Shown: piece after piece, positions 11,863-24,070 of the stretch
Numbering within the stretch: position 1 is the stretch's first letter
Layout: each line of letters opens with the position of its first letter
Translations under genes and position numbers: made by a program
Assembly (NCBI RefSeq): GCF_004210375.1
Contig: NC_134831.1
Location: 41,698,035-41,762,034 of the forward strand
Length of the DNA stretch: 64,000 nt
Source of the DNA: Tachypleus tridentatus
Taxonomy: Eukaryota; Arthropoda; Merostomata; Xiphosura; Limulidae
Direction: 5' to 3'
The notes under the pieces: model-generated
The model's input: only the letters and a program-made list of their open reading frames with translations
The model's database searches: none
What the model was told of the DNA's origin: nothing

Positions 11863-12539
11863 GAATCATACGAACACAAAGCGCCGACGATTGGTACACC
11901 TTTCTTATTGTGTTAGTAGCGAACATTGACTTCAAAACTGAAACAAAGGCTCTTCACGAAAGTTGTACACAAGTTTTTATTTCTCATTTAAAGGGCCATT
12001 TTGCTACGAGGCCAAAATATGAGACACGTGCCCCTGGTTCCCCTCCGTCGGTTCTGCCGTCTATAGCCATGAATACTCAAAATTTGGAGCTAAAATACTT
12101 TAACAGATATTTGAAAAACATTTGTATGTCAGTTAATGTTGTCATTTGTTTGTTTTAGTGCAAGGTAATACAAAAGTATTTTTAACGTTGTAACACCATA
12201 AGCCTACCGGCTGACCCACCTGGGGAACATCCAGCGTCTTTATGGATTCAAACAGGGGAGCAAATACGACGACCATTGCGTGCTCCGACATCTTGTTTTC
12301 GGAAAATGAATACAATAGTTGCAATATTTTATTTATTTCTTGGCTTGTAATCAAGTGAAGAAAACCTCGTGTTTTTTTTTAACGAACAAATGTGTTTTCA
12401 TAGAAACCTTTAGTGCAAAACAATAGTTGAGGGTTTACGTATGTAATTATCACAGTTACAGTTAATTTTAAAAAGAGAGGACTATATTACCTGCTAATTA
12501 TCAGCCTACTTCTGTATGCTGTACTATAAGTTGTCAGTG

Positions 12540-12612
12540 TTGTGCCCACCGCGAGTATCAAAACGCGATTTTTAGCAGTATGAGCCCCCCAGATTTACCA
12601 GAGTCACTCCCA
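12540..12612 (-). mobile_element. Family 2 SINE fragment
   Basis: TGCCCACCGCGAGTATCAAAA followed by a decayed head corresponds to the tRNA-like part of family 2 on the minus strand. Confidence 0.55.
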
Positions 12613-13261
12613 TATTGAGAACATATTTTATTTTTCATACTGAATAAACTTATCTTTATTGATTTGTTTACTTGCTTACGATAAGAACAAAACTAAACAA
12701 TGGATTTTGTTGAAACTTTGTTTATTTTAATGTAAATTAAAATTGTTCGCTAATGTGAACATACTTATAAGTTAATTCTTTAATGTTTTACGACAAAATT
12801 TAATGAAATTCGTTTCACTATTAGTAAAACACAAAAAAGAAATATGAGAAATAAAAAGAGTGTTTTGAATAAACTGTGGTAACTTCAGGATTTATTTCAA
12901 AGTACAAGTTGATTTTCTCACGATTATTATGCACAGTGCTAAGACGAAAACAGTGACGAAATTAAGTTTTTTTTTAAATGAAAATCAATGTATGTATACG
13001 TATATTACAGTTAAATCTTTGTGCTGCCTTTGCTAGGTACACAGGACCAGTGTTTTCTAATACCGATTTTAAGGTGCACAAGCAAAGGAGTCTGATAACT
13101 CCTTCCTTCCTGCTGCCTATGGCAGATTAACCCCCATCTGTAACAAGTGGGGTAAAGCACCAACTCAGGAAAAGCAGAACAAAAATACGTGAGCCAACAT
13201 CGAATTCACAACTATTCGACTACGATACCAAAGTACGAAATCACTGAGCCACTCTAATCAT

Positions 13262-13365
13262 CTGTGTGTGTTGGATATTCCAGCTATATTCCCCTGTGTG
13301 TGCTGGATGTTCAAAATTCGTTCCCCTGTGTTTGTGTGTTGGATATTCCAACTACGTTTCATGTC
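13262..13365 (+). repeat. Three-copy tandem repeat, about 36 bp
   Basis: The unit CTGTGTGTGTTGGATATTCC...TTCCC is repeated three times with small differences. Confidence 0.75.
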
Positions 13366-14108
13366 CGTGATATTCGTTGCTGTTCAATAACAAGCATGAA
13401 CTTGAACTATGTGATCAGAAACGAACTTTGACCGAATTACTGCTATTATTATTGATATTGGTGATAAAGTTCTTGTTCTGAAAAGAATGACGTCATAACT
13501 ATAGTATCTCCGATTGTTTCTTTTGTGCAATCTAAAATTGTGCCGGACCTTGCTCGTCTTATCCACCATGTTCTTTTGTTAGATACCATTAATAAGTGGG
13601 ATAAAAAACGCGGTTGTATTGTAGCCAAAATAAAATAGGGAAAGAAGAAATGGAACTGTTTTATTCTTTTCTCTTTAGGTGGTTTAATCATTATAAATAA
13701 AATATGCAAGATTAAGGTTTGAATAAAAACAACCAATGGGAGAAGTTTAATCACATCAATTAGTGCTTTCTGTTTCTGTCCGTGCAGTAGGTGACGAAGT
13801 AAAGAATGTTTCGTTTTTCATGCATAGAGAAGGTATTTTTTCGATAAAACCATCACCGGTCTGTGTTATTGAAAAAATATCTACAGTTATCGTAGAATAT
13901 GTAAAACTGTTATATTGAATCCGAAAGTGATATCCATTTTTTACTATCACGTACAGAATTTTCGCAAAACGTAATACATACAAGATAGACCAAAACACGT
14001 AGTTTTGATATTAAAACACTTAGATTTCATACACATACAAAATCAGGATGAATAATGACACATATTCGTTTGGCATCAATGTACTTCCATTTTCTTCAGT
14101 TTGTTTAT

Positions 14109-15236
14109 ACACTACATGGCCAAAATATATGAACACCCCTTGCTAACAGGTGCATGAAATCAAGCATACAGTCATGCAATCTCCATATATAAACATTGGC
14201 AGTAGAATGGGTCATACCGAAGAGCTCAGTGGCTTTCAACGTGGCATTGTCAGAGGATGTCACCTTTCCAACAAGTTAGTTCGTCAAATTTCTGCCATGC
14301 TAGAGCTGCCCGGTTAACTGTAAGTACTGTTATTGTGAAGTGGAAACGTTTAGGAGCAACAACAGCTCAGCCACGTAGCAGTAGGCCACACAAACTCACA
14401 CAACGGGACCGCCGAGTGCTAAAGCGCGTAGCGCGTAAATATCGTCTGTCCACAGAGAAAACACTCACTACCGAGTTCTGAACTGCCTCTGGAAGCAACG
14501 TCAGCACAAGAACTGTTCGTCGGGAGCTTCAGGAAGTGGGTTTCCATGGCCGAGCAGCCACACCATGTGCAATGCCAAGGATCGGCTGGACTGGTGTAAA
14601 GCACACAACCATTGGACTCTGGAACAGTGAAAACACGTTCTCTGGAGTGATGAATCACGTTTCACTATCTGGCAAACTGACGGATTTAGGTTTGGCGGAT
14701 GCAAGGAAAACGCTACCTGCCTGAATGCATAGTGCTAACTGTAAAATTTTTTGAAGGAGAAACAATGGTCTGGGGCTGGTTTATATTATTTGGGCTAAGC
14801 TATTTAGTTCCAGTGAAGGGAAATCTCAATGCTACAGCATACAATGACATTCTAGAAAATTGTGTGCTGCCAACTTTGTGGCAACAGTTTAGGGAAAGCC
14901 CTTTTTTGTTACAGCATGACAATGACCCCGTGCACAAAGCTAAGTCCATAAAGACATGGTTTGCCGAGTTTGGTGTGGAAGAACTTGACTGCCCTGTACA
15001 GAGCTCACTCAACATTAGTTTCCAACATAACTAATGCTCTTGTGGCTGAATAGGAGCGAATCCCCGCAGCCATATTCCAAAATCTAATGAAAAGCCTTCC
15101 CAGAAAAGTGGAAACTGTTGTAGCAGCAAAGGGGGACCAACTTCATATTAATGCCCATGGTTTTTGAATGAAATGTTCAACAAGCACATATGGGTGTGAT
15201 GGTCGGGTGTCTACATACTTTTGGTCATGAAGTATA
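14109..15236 (+). mobile_element. Second type of Tc1-family DNA transposon, degenerate
   Basis: The left end CACTACATGGCCAAAATATA mirrors the right end TACTTTTGGTCATGAAGTA, each next to TA. The span of about 1.13 kb fits a Tc1 element with internal loss. Its end sequences differ from those of the 5115-6785 element, so it is a separate lineage. Confidence 0.9.
14205..15170 (+). pseudogene. Tc1 transposase remnant
   Basis: The N-terminal part reads MGHTEELSGFQRGIVRGCHL from about 14211, followed by a helix-turn-helix DNA-binding region in another frame. An open stretch at 14257-14481 includes VIVKWKRLGATTAQPRSSRP and a basic region, typical of the Tc1 paired-like domain and GRPR-like linker. 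The catalytic half is split over frames: WCKAHNHWTLEQWKHVLWSD near 14590-14650 (first Asp, from a shifted frame), then 14699-15034 with [20 protein letters not shown] and [12 protein letters not shown] (second Asp). Stops and frameshifts inactivate it. Confidence 0.88.
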
Positions 15237-15430
15237 TTTTGGTTATGTAAATCTGTTTTCAAAACCAAAACAACTTTTAAGAAGTTTAAATTTGCAGGCC
15301 CCTGTATTATTAGTCCCTCCACTCCTTTGGTGATTGGTTTACTACATGAATCTTAACCACAGAGTGGAGAACACTACCCGTTCCAGAACTGTTTCGGTAA
15401 GATATGTTTATGCTATGTTTGCTTGCTCGT

Positions 15431-15512
15431 TTTAAAGTAAGGCCACATTGGACTAACTGCTGTGTCCACCGGAATTCGTACCCTGGATATTAGTGTTGTA
15501 CGTCTGTAACGC
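15431..15512 (-). mobile_element. Family 2 SINE fragment
   Basis: GGCCACATTGGACTAACTGC, TGTCCACCGG and the following decayed B-box match family 2 on the minus strand. Confidence 0.55.
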
Positions 15513-18500
15513 GAGGGTGGTTTATGTCTAGATAACTGCTGTTTGTTTTCAAAGTACCAGAGTGGTATCAGGGTGTAAGTCTGGAATAACTGGTTATTTC
15601 TGCCTTAGAATTAGAACATTCAGATGTTCATTCTTCTCGTACATTATTGGTAACGTTTGGTTATTAACGGTTCTAGAGAAAGTGATAGTTAGGGTTCATT
15701 TTCTGTTGATAACGTCTGTTGACGGTTGTGTTTCTTTATACGTTTGTTTTGAATTTTTTGCAATGCTACACAAGGGATATCTATGCTAACCGTTTCTAAT
15801 TTGGCAATGTTTCATCAAGATATCAAGGAAATGGAGAGGAGATATCAGGGAAAGTGGAACATCAGTATGATGGCTGATTATTGTTGGCATTGAAACGAAA
15901 TACTTCAGATACGATACATAAAACAAAGACTAAAAGACGTAGGTTTCACACACACACAAATCGAGATGAATGAGGATACATATTTGTTTCACATCAATGT
16001 TCTTCCATTTTCTTCATTTTTTTATATTTTTATTAACAAACATAATAATAAAACATGTTCATTGTCATAAACAAAATAATAAGTTGATTTAAGTAAGTTT
16101 ATGTCCCACTTCGTAAGGAAAATAAACTCCTTAAGTGATAGAAAAAAAAAGAATATTTATTTTTGAAATCTGTGCAGCTGAATTAAGGGAAACCAGTTAT
16201 CAAAACCAAAATGTTCATAAAGTTTAAATTGTAGACCTGTGTAATAAATAGTGTTAGCGTTTATGGTGCGAGTGTGAAGAGGACAGTTAAGTGTGTTTAC
16301 CTTCACGATATTTGATTGTCAAATGATGTAAAATCTACATTTTTAAAAATATGGCTTTCAAAGAAACTTATTTCACCATTATTTGTTGCTGAAAAAAGGA
16401 CAACTTTAGAAAAAATGAACGAAGAGCTCCTAATTCGCCACACCTTGTAAATCGTAACTTAGTAAGGATTACAGAACAAGCTGTGCATTAAAAAATACGA
16501 ACAGTGTAATGCTACTTTATTTTGCCATGTTTATAAACTATTGTCTGCTGTTTCAGATGTAGTAGAAATTTGACTCTATTTCTGGATCAAGAGTTTTTGA
16601 ATGGATATAAATATAAACGTTTAATACAGTTTATCAAATAATTACATCAATACGGAATTATGCTTTAAGAAATACTATCAACGTTTGTACATCTTTATAT
16701 TTAATTGTGTTGTTGTTGTTGTTGTGTTTTTTGACAATTAAAGTTAGAAAATAGTATCAAAGTAAGCTTCAACGGAATTGTTAACTTAAAAAACCTTCGG
16801 TTGAAAAGTAAGTTACCTAGTGACTATAGAAGTCAGAAATAAAAAGTAACATTAATACAGACGTAACAGTCTGACTAAAAATTGTTTATTTACGATACTA
16901 ACATTGGATGATCACTTGGGCACAAGTTCTGTTGGAGAGATTTTCGTTCGGTATCTTAATATCTCGTGAGAGTCTCGGTCAGTTTGGGAGACTTAGACTG
17001 GACCTCTTTTCATATTTTAAGCCAAAAATGAAACAAAACTAATCAGTTAGCTTTATTTAAATTTTGTTTCCATTAATGTAAGTTAAAACTGTCCTACAGT
17101 TATGATCGTACTTATAATCAGGGTTAGTAGAAAACTGACTGTACGATTTGTTTATGCTGTATAATATATATATATATAGAAATAAATTAACTATATGTGG
17201 AAACATAAAGAAAAGGTATTGTGACAGTATTCTCCTATCTCAAATATCAGTGAAATACTGATAATAAAATATTTAAAAATTTAGATAAAAACGGTATTAG
17301 TAGCATTATTGTAGATAATGTTATCATAAACGATACTTTAACACATTTACCTCGGGCTCACACAGCCCACTAACATTAACATTTACCCACCATATAAGAT
17401 TAGTCATCTTCTGTAACTTGTGGTTTGCAGGCACACATTGTGTTACATAGTCCCTTACTTAACACAATTTTTTCTTCTCACCCCAGTTACTCACAAAACT
17501 AGTTCATCCAGCTAGGTTTCACATTCACTTTCACATGGAAAAACTACTCTAATAAAAGTTCTGGTAAGCCTTCAATTATTCTTTGGTTCCTACCAGATTA
17601 CTATAAGAAAAGTTCGTGAACCTGGGTATACCACAGAGTAAGTAAGAAGAAGAAAGTTTGGTGTTGTGACCACAGAAGTTTTTCCAGAATGTCTATTTTT
17701 CTACTGACAAGTGTATATGGAAGTTAATCACTAAGAAGTAATGGCTGTCAGGTGGAACTGTTTGGGCCAGTAGAAAAACGTTCCATAAATCTGACTTCTG
17801 CCAATTTTGCAAAGATTTATAACTTTTGTTCTTATTGTGATTGTAAATACAGAAATGATAACTATCATAAACTAGTGCTCCAAAAGCAGGCAGTTGGGCT
17901 CACCCCCTGAAGTTTCACCAGCTCAAACAGCAAATCAAGGATGGACTTGGTGTTGCGTAATTTGACAAGTCCAAGACCGAATGAAATCATTTCTTCAGAA
18001 TTTCCAGGATATTTCAAGCCTGGCTGTTTTCAACATCACTTCTGAAGAGTTGATAGAAAGTCTGGAAGAGATACTAACAGACAAAGTCCACCAAACAAAT
18101 CAGTTTTGCCTGTAAATGAGAAATTAGGCATAGATTGGGAAAAGTAGTTTAGCCTTTCTGGGCCAGTTGCGACCATTAGAGTTATGCGATCTAAGGATCT
18201 AACACTTGTTTCATTGGAAAAATTTCAGAAGACATTTGCTCCTTTACACTTTTGACATCTAGAATGCCTCAGCCTCGTGTTGGTCGAGAGCTTTGACAAA
18301 AACACCTGTTGTTTATACTAGCAATAGCGAGTAATGGATCAAACCAAAATATTCACGAATAAGTAAAAGTATCTGCAGAAAAGACATTCACAAATAGTGG
18401 CTTTTATCATACCAAATGTAATCTTCGTGCATGCAGTGTGTTATGTCATTATATGAAATACTTTTTGTCATGCAAATTAAAGTATTTTGAGAATCTCTTT

Positions 18501-18617
18501 TACTGATATTTTCTTAACCCTGTTTCAATAAAAAGTGCATTTGAAGTGTATAAACGTACAGACTTTGAGTACTCAGTCAGAGGAAAGAAGTAACATACAA
18601 CTGGTATTGCTTCACAG

Positions 18618-18754
18618 CTGCTTTTAACTGTGCTAAACTTGCATCTGAGAGGATGCTGATAGGAAATGAGATGTCAGTGCAAATGAATTTCCATGATCAA
18701 AAGATAATGGTTAGTGCCAGTGTAGTGGCTGGCCTATTATGGTTACTTGTTTAG
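18618..18754 (+). CDS. Possible terminal exon or exon relic, unknown family
   Basis: A stop-terminated open frame begins after an acceptor-like TTGCTTCACAG. It encodes about 45 residues containing LASERMLIGNEMSVQMNFHD and ends in a hydrophobic VVAGLLWLLV before TAG, like a C-terminal membrane anchor. No upstream exon, polyadenylation site or known family was identified. It may be chance, or a remnant of a membrane-protein gene. Confidence 0.2.
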
Positions 18755-19924
18755 ATACAAAAGTTTATCATCGTGTCCTCTTATTTTTTTCTACTACACC
18801 CAGGTTCTGTTTTCATAGCCAGATAGTAGTGAAAGAAATGTGGCTGAGATCCAAGTTGTTATCATGGTAATAACAGCAACAGAGAACAACAGTGATTGTA
18901 AGTCAAGCACAAGACTTGATGAGGCATGTTTGACAGCGACTTCTACACATGGAAGGGATGTATACTATGCAAGAAATATGTACACTAGAGCACATGTAAA
19001 AATGTCACTTGACCATTGCAGTAGTTTTAGCACTCTGTTTGTAATTAAAATTACAGAATAGATTATCATTGCAGCTGGGCTATTACCACTTTAATGTGTA
19101 CTCATAACCAAACAATTGGCCAATCAGAATTTTATTGGCCATGCATTTCAGTTCTGACTTTAATACAAGATCAAATTCTTCTTGTTTTCAACTAGCTAGC
19201 TGTGCTTATTTTCTTTTCCCTAGTGTTGCCTGGGTTATAAACCTACACCAAGATGGAAGGAAAATATATTGCGAATTTTTATTTAGCAATTTCAGGAAAG
19301 TTTCTTTTTCTAATTATCCTGCCATGCTTAAAACAAAGGGAACCAGTCTCAACTTCGCCTTGAAAGAGCAAATGAAAAACAAGGGGGTTCAATTTCGAAT
19401 GTTGTCACCCAAGTCACTCTCCATGGGATCTATCAGCTTTGATGAAAATTAACCCAAACAGTTGGTGTGCACTGGATTATGAAAAAAATATTACCATCAT
19501 GTAGAAAATGCTGCTCAGAAATATACAGTGATCTTTTCTAATAGCAAATCGGATGATGTTCTAAGGATAAAACATCCCTTGTTTTGCAGAGAGAGAATCA
19601 TTGTAAGTCATGTGGGTAGTGTCTGCATCGTAAAAAGAATAGTTTTGTTGGTTTTTATATAATACCATGTTTTCTCAGTCTGAAACAACTTCTAGTCTTA
19701 TTTCAAAACACATGGCCATCTTACTCAGGGTTTAATTATTGTGCTAAAAATAAATATAATTTTTCTGTATTGTAAATTGTGCCAAGTCTTTTTCTTTCTT
19801 TTAAACACGCTTGAGGTTGAAGAATTCAGATGTTTGTTCTGTAATACATTTTGTGGCTAACCTCCAGTTATTCTTTAGTTCCTATTCACTTATTTACTTG
19901 AAAGAAAACCAGCAAAGCTTAGCA

Positions 19925-20530
19925 TAATAGGAATTTCTATCCATCATAATCACATTAGTTCATTCTCTGTAAGCTTTATTCACCATAGTCACGTTGGTTT
20001 ATCCTCTATAAATTTTACTCACCATAGTCACGTTAGTTCATTCTCTATGCTCTTTACTCATCACTGTCATACTAGTTCTTCATCTATAAATTTTACTCAC
20101 CATAGTCATGTTAGTTCATTCTCTATGCTCTTTACTCATCACTGTCATATTAGTTCTTCATCTATAAACTTTACTTACCATAGTCACGTTAATTCATTCT
20201 CTATAAGCTTTACTCACCTTTATCGTGTTAATTCATCATCTATAAACCTTACTGACCATAGTCACTTTAGTTCATCCTCTATATGCTTTACTCACCATAG
20301 TCACGTTAGTTCATTCTCTATTAGCTTTGTTCACCATAGTCACACTAGTCCACCCTCTATTAGCTTTACTCGTCACAGTCACGTTAGTTCATTCTTTATT
20401 AGCTTTACTCATCACAGTCACACTAGTCTACCCTTTATTAGCTTTACTCGTCACAGTCACGTTAGTTAATTCTTCATAAGCTTTACTCACCATAGTTACA
20501 TTGGTCTACTCTCTGTAGGTTTAACCACCA
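19925..20530 (+). repeat. 39-bp minisatellite with 78-bp higher-order alternation
   Basis: About 15 units close to CTATAAGCTTTACTCACC plus ATAGTCACGTTAG are joined head to tail. Neighbouring units alternate between two types in part of the array. Because 39 is divisible by three, a 140-codon frame stays open across 20047-20469, giving a 13-residue Ser/His-rich repeat. This is very probably a by-product, not a protein. Confidence 0.93.
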
Positions 20531-21171
20531 ATTGTTTTGATTCATCCTGTGTAATCTCTATCAAATATGATCCTATACTCTCAGGTACTTTCTTGTGGGA
20601 GAGATGACCGTAATGAATAATATTCTCCATTAATTAATTCATCCTCTAGGAACTTTTTCTCTAAACTTCATTAATTTTTTTTCTAACTTTATCTACTTCT
20701 GTCATATTAAATCAAATAATGTATTTTGTTCCATTATGTAGGTTTATAAACATATAAATGTTTTATGTTATGTGAGATGAGTGTACCATTAACATTTTTT
20801 TGCTTGTCAATAAAGGAAATGTTCTGAAAAATTGGTCGTGTATTTCTTGGTACAAACAATTTTAATATTTTATACAAATCGTACTACTTAAAAATTCATA
20901 CAGGTAAGAGTTGGTTTAAATTTTTAATTTTTTATCTTCCTTATTTTTTAATCGAGCCACTTCAACTAGAACTATAAGAAAGTAAAAATATCAAAATTTA
21001 TTATACGTAAAACAAAAACATGTACACTGATTCTGTACCGCCCATCTCACATATTGTTTCACGATTACATGACAAGTGTCACATGATGTGTACACTTTTC
21101 CACTTAGGCTATTTTTGTACCTCGCCAGAGGTTTTTCTTGATTTTTGAGCTTATGGTCGCAAAATTCAATA
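20531..21171. other. AT-rich stretch, no gene seen
   Basis: No repeat family or exon was recognised. Confidence 0.4.
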
Positions 21172-21445
21172 TACAGGGTGGACAAAGAGTTGCCCTTTTG
21201 AAAATGTTGTTAATTTACCATATCTTTTATTAGATAGTAGAAAATATGTAAAACTATATGTTTTTAAAACACACTCGAAGAGATCTGTTCAAATACGATT
21301 TCAAATCCTAATTTTAACACTGACTTCATAGATACCTGACGTTTTCACAATTTTAGTTTCATATTCTCATAAAAAGTGTTGTGTACCTACTGTAGTTCCT
21401 TAAACCTTATTTCAATTAGTTCACTTTTGTTTGCCCATCCATGTA
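21172..21445 (+). mobile_element. Mariner-type MITE, about 270 bp
   Basis: The left end TACAGGGTGGACAAAGAGTT and the right end TTTTGTTTGCCCATCCATGTA are imperfect inverted repeats with terminal TA. It has no coding content. The small size and ends fit a non-autonomous mariner derivative. Confidence 0.6.
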
Positions 21446-22219
21446 TTTAATTTTGGGTTTCGCCTAATTCATTTAACAAAATTAATCAAATATCATTAAT
21501 TAGTTAATAAAAATGGATGAACCAATGTAATTATAGTTCTAGGCTAACTCCACCGTTACTTATCTGTCACTTTGGCGAGTAAAACTGTTAGCATCTGTTT
21601 TATGCAAGGTAAAATAATATGTTTTATTGCCAAATATGTTCGTTTATTATTGAGAAAGTTACAGGAAAAAAACACGTGTATTGATTGATACCATACATTG
21701 AGTTGTTTTCTTTGGTGAATTCGAAATCTATATATATACAGAAACGTAGACAGTAATTTTAAATGGGAATGCATTTCCCCTTCGAAAAACGTTTTGTAAT
21801 TTTTACTGAAAACAGTGCATTGTGATTATAGCTGATGGTGTTTTTTCACCAATCAAATATGTTTCGTACATATATTGGTGAATTTAGGAGTGCATCTCTT
21901 TCAATCATCGTGAATGAGATACAGAACATAAGATCCATCTTGTTACCTTTGCAGGAAATCTAAGCAGACCTTTATAAAACTGTTGTAATACTCTCTCTCA
22001 CGAGAAACATCTAAGGTTTAAATTGCAATCCATTCCCTTAAAGCTAAATCTTACAGGAAAAAGAAAACTTTGCAGTCAAAAGAACTACTCGCAGGTTCAC
22101 ATTTTTTATAAAAAAATGTGTGCTAATAAATGAAACATAGAACTTGGTGCAGAAAGAGCCCTTTCCTAGCGAAAATCTGAACATTTTAGTTTTTATGTTT
22201 GCCGCTAGGAAAAGTACTG

Positions 22220-22240
22220 TGACGTAATAGTTGCCAAACA
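22220..22240 (+). repeat. Left terminal inverted repeat of the P2RX7/THAP unit
   Basis: Perfect 21-bp match, inverted, to 24071-24091. It contains TGACGTAA, a CREB/ATF-like site. Just outside, TTTCCTAGCG (from about 22163) and CGCTAGGAAA (to about 22212) form another 10-bp inverted pair with a roughly 30-nt loop. Confidence 0.9.
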
Positions 22241-22275
22241 AACCGCCAACGCCAGCGCGTTGAATGTAAATAAAC

Positions 22276-23620
22276 ATGGCCAGTGCATACGGAGAAACAG
22301 AGGCGGAGTTTGTTTTGACTTTGTGTTCTGAACAGTGTCGATTAGCGCCATATCAATTCAAACCTACTCTGAACGAACCTGGAACAGTTACTTTTGACAC
22401 AGATCTGACAAGTTCTAGTGATGAGAACACTTCCACGAACGAGAGTAGCGGAGCTGTGAGTGATACTGATAGCGCCCAGGCAGGTTGGGAGTCGGTCATA
22501 CCTTCATTGGAAGAATGGTAAGCCTAAGTCATGACAACAAATATGGTCTGTATTATTTCACGTGCAATTTTAAGCGTCTCGAAACCTGTCTGGTGTTTAT
22601 TATTATTGGTAATTTATTGATAACTAAACCAATATACCAATAAATTATTGGTATCACAGACTTGGTTTTATTTGTTTATACTTTGCCGACTATGGTAACT
22701 AATACTCGGCCCTTCCACAATCATTGTACAGGGTATTTATGACTCGTAACAAAATGAATTTCAATTATACGTCATAATTCTGTCTATAAAATCAAACTAG
22801 ATGTAGCAGTCTGAATAGTTAATTTAATATTTACCATAAATGTATAATTTATATGACATATTCCGTATGTTTGTGCAAGGTGTAGGTGTGGTTTATGCGA
22901 GCAGATGCCAACCAGGAGAGAGTGCGTTTGTTGTCGCTCATACGACAAGGTGTCAACCGATTAAAAGATGAAGAGTGCATTACCCAGACTCGAGGCTTTG
23001 ATGGAAATTGCCTGAATATCGATGTCTTGGAAGCATCATACTGTGAATTTGTTGACTTGAATGATGAGGAGCCAAGTCACGAGTGTGTATTTTTCAAGAT
23101 GCAGTTAAAACTAAATTAGTATATTTGAGTTTAACCTACAGTTAAAGATACTGTTTATCCAAAACTATGATCCTACTTAATCATTTCAAGTGTATCAATA
23201 TTTCCAAAGCCCAATGAGATGTTTGTTTCAGTTGCACATATTTCTTCTTTTCAAGTTTTTCTACTAATCATCAGTATAATTTTGATTTTAATAATATTAT
23301 TTTGCAAGCTGACTGGTTTGAAAATATTCTCCTCATATTTATGAAATGGTCATGGATGGATTCAAAACAAAACTACAGAATTGCAAAATAACTAGGAGAG
23401 AAGAGTGACTTTCTACTAAGGTTATAAGTTTGTAATTTTGCATTTTCAGGCTATATAGATACTTAGCTTATCGCAGATTTGTCAGGTGGATATGGAAAAG
23501 ACTAGGAAAACTGTTAGAGTCATTTTGCCAGCCTATGTAGTCAGCAAAATTAGGAGTTTGTTCCTTTCGTGGTGGCAATGGATGGCTTCAGAGGGGTGGA
23601 ATCTGTACGCAGCAGGCTGA
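22276..23620 (+). pseudogene. P2X7-receptor C-terminal-domain-like gene, three exons, frameshifted
   Basis: Exon 1 (22276-22517) starts with a good Kozak context (AAACATGG). It encodes an acidic, Ser-rich leader with LAPYQFKPTL and ends before a GTAAGC donor. Exon 2 (22880-23082) gives WCRCGLCEQMPTRRECVCC, the Cys-rich zinc-binding signature of the P2X7 cytoplasmic ballast domain. A frameshift near 22945-22961 then leads into ECITQTRGFDGNCLNIDVLE. Exon 3 (from 23450, after TTTTCAG) gives YRYLAYRRFVRWIWKRLG. A second shift at an AAAA run near 23494-23500 is followed by VILPAYVVSKIR and a stop at 23618. All three exon junction phases fit. No channel domain is present. Stand-alone P2RX7-type domains are common in invertebrates, and their role is unknown. 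The homopolymer indel could be a sequencing error, but two shifts suggest decay. Confidence 0.82.
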
Positions 23621-23930
23621 GATCAGTCCTCAGCTCTACACGAGGAAATATGGTGGGGACGATCCTGTCTACTGCCAATGTTTTTTTCAGTCTGAACCTG
23701 CCTGGCTTGAAACCCATGGAATCCAAAACAGTGGAATCCGACACAAAACATGAGCGTTCAAAGTGATCTTGACAAAGCTTTGCATGGTGTGAAGGAGTTC
23801 AGTTCTTCCTATTGACCATCCGCACCCACTGTCACCACCTTGCTGGTTCCTTCTCCTTGCACGGAAACGAAAAGAAGCTTTTGCCCAATACTGAACCGTT
23901 TTTACAACCATAAGCAACGCAGTAAACCAT
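23550..23930 (-). pseudogene. THAP zinc-finger gene with two in-frame stops
   Basis: From an ATG at 23930, one frame runs 126 codons to TAA at 23550-23552. It shows the THAP C2CH signature: Cys4-x4-Cys9 in MVYCVAYGCKNG, a SFFSFP core, then Cys53-x2-His56 in KLCQDHFERSCF, and an AVPTIF-like IVPTIFP box. The 43-residue gap between Cys9 and Cys53 is in the family range. THAP domains bind DNA in cellular factors and in transposases. TGA stops at 23832-23834 and 23799-23801 interrupt it. The second stands where the family has a conserved Trp, so TGG to TGA is likely. No frameshift is seen. The protein would be little more than the domain plus a basic tail. Its 3' end overlaps the final exon of the P2RX7-like gene by about 70 bp. 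Confidence 0.88.
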
Positions 23931-24070
23931 GTTATCATAAAACAAACATAAAGTAGCAATATCAAGACAAAAAATAGTCTCACAAAGTATGTAATCCGAA
24001 AAACGCATCGATAGATTTACATAAAACATCAGTACTGAAAGGAACAAAATGGTCGGCGCGCAACGAAGCG

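Larger units (their letters stand above)
11266..14108. other. Intergenic stretch with small repeat relics
   Basis: No gene seen. Decayed family 2 SINE pieces lie at 11779-11862 and 12540-12612, and a short tandem repeat at 13262-13365. Minus-strand frames at 13449-13998 lack a good start context and homology that I can see. Confidence 0.45.
15237..19924. other. Long intergenic stretch, no confident gene
   Basis: It holds a family 2 SINE relic at 15431-15512, CA and TA runs, and several short open frames between 17.9 and 19.5 kb. That subregion is slightly less AT-rich and could contain decayed exons, including the one at 18618-18754, but I recognise no family. Confidence 0.4.

Noticed and set aside
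13449..13998. Minus-strand frames of 101 and 80 codons
   Set aside because: No splice sites, start context or recognisable domain; AT-rich hydrophobic composition expected by chance.
20047..20469. 140-residue open frame
   Set aside because: Entirely within a 39-bp minisatellite; the open frame follows from a period divisible by three.
22163..22212. 10-bp inverted pair as the true end of the 22.2-kb unit
   Set aside because: TTTCCTAGCG/CGCTAGGAAA is found only on the left side; no counterpart outside 24091.
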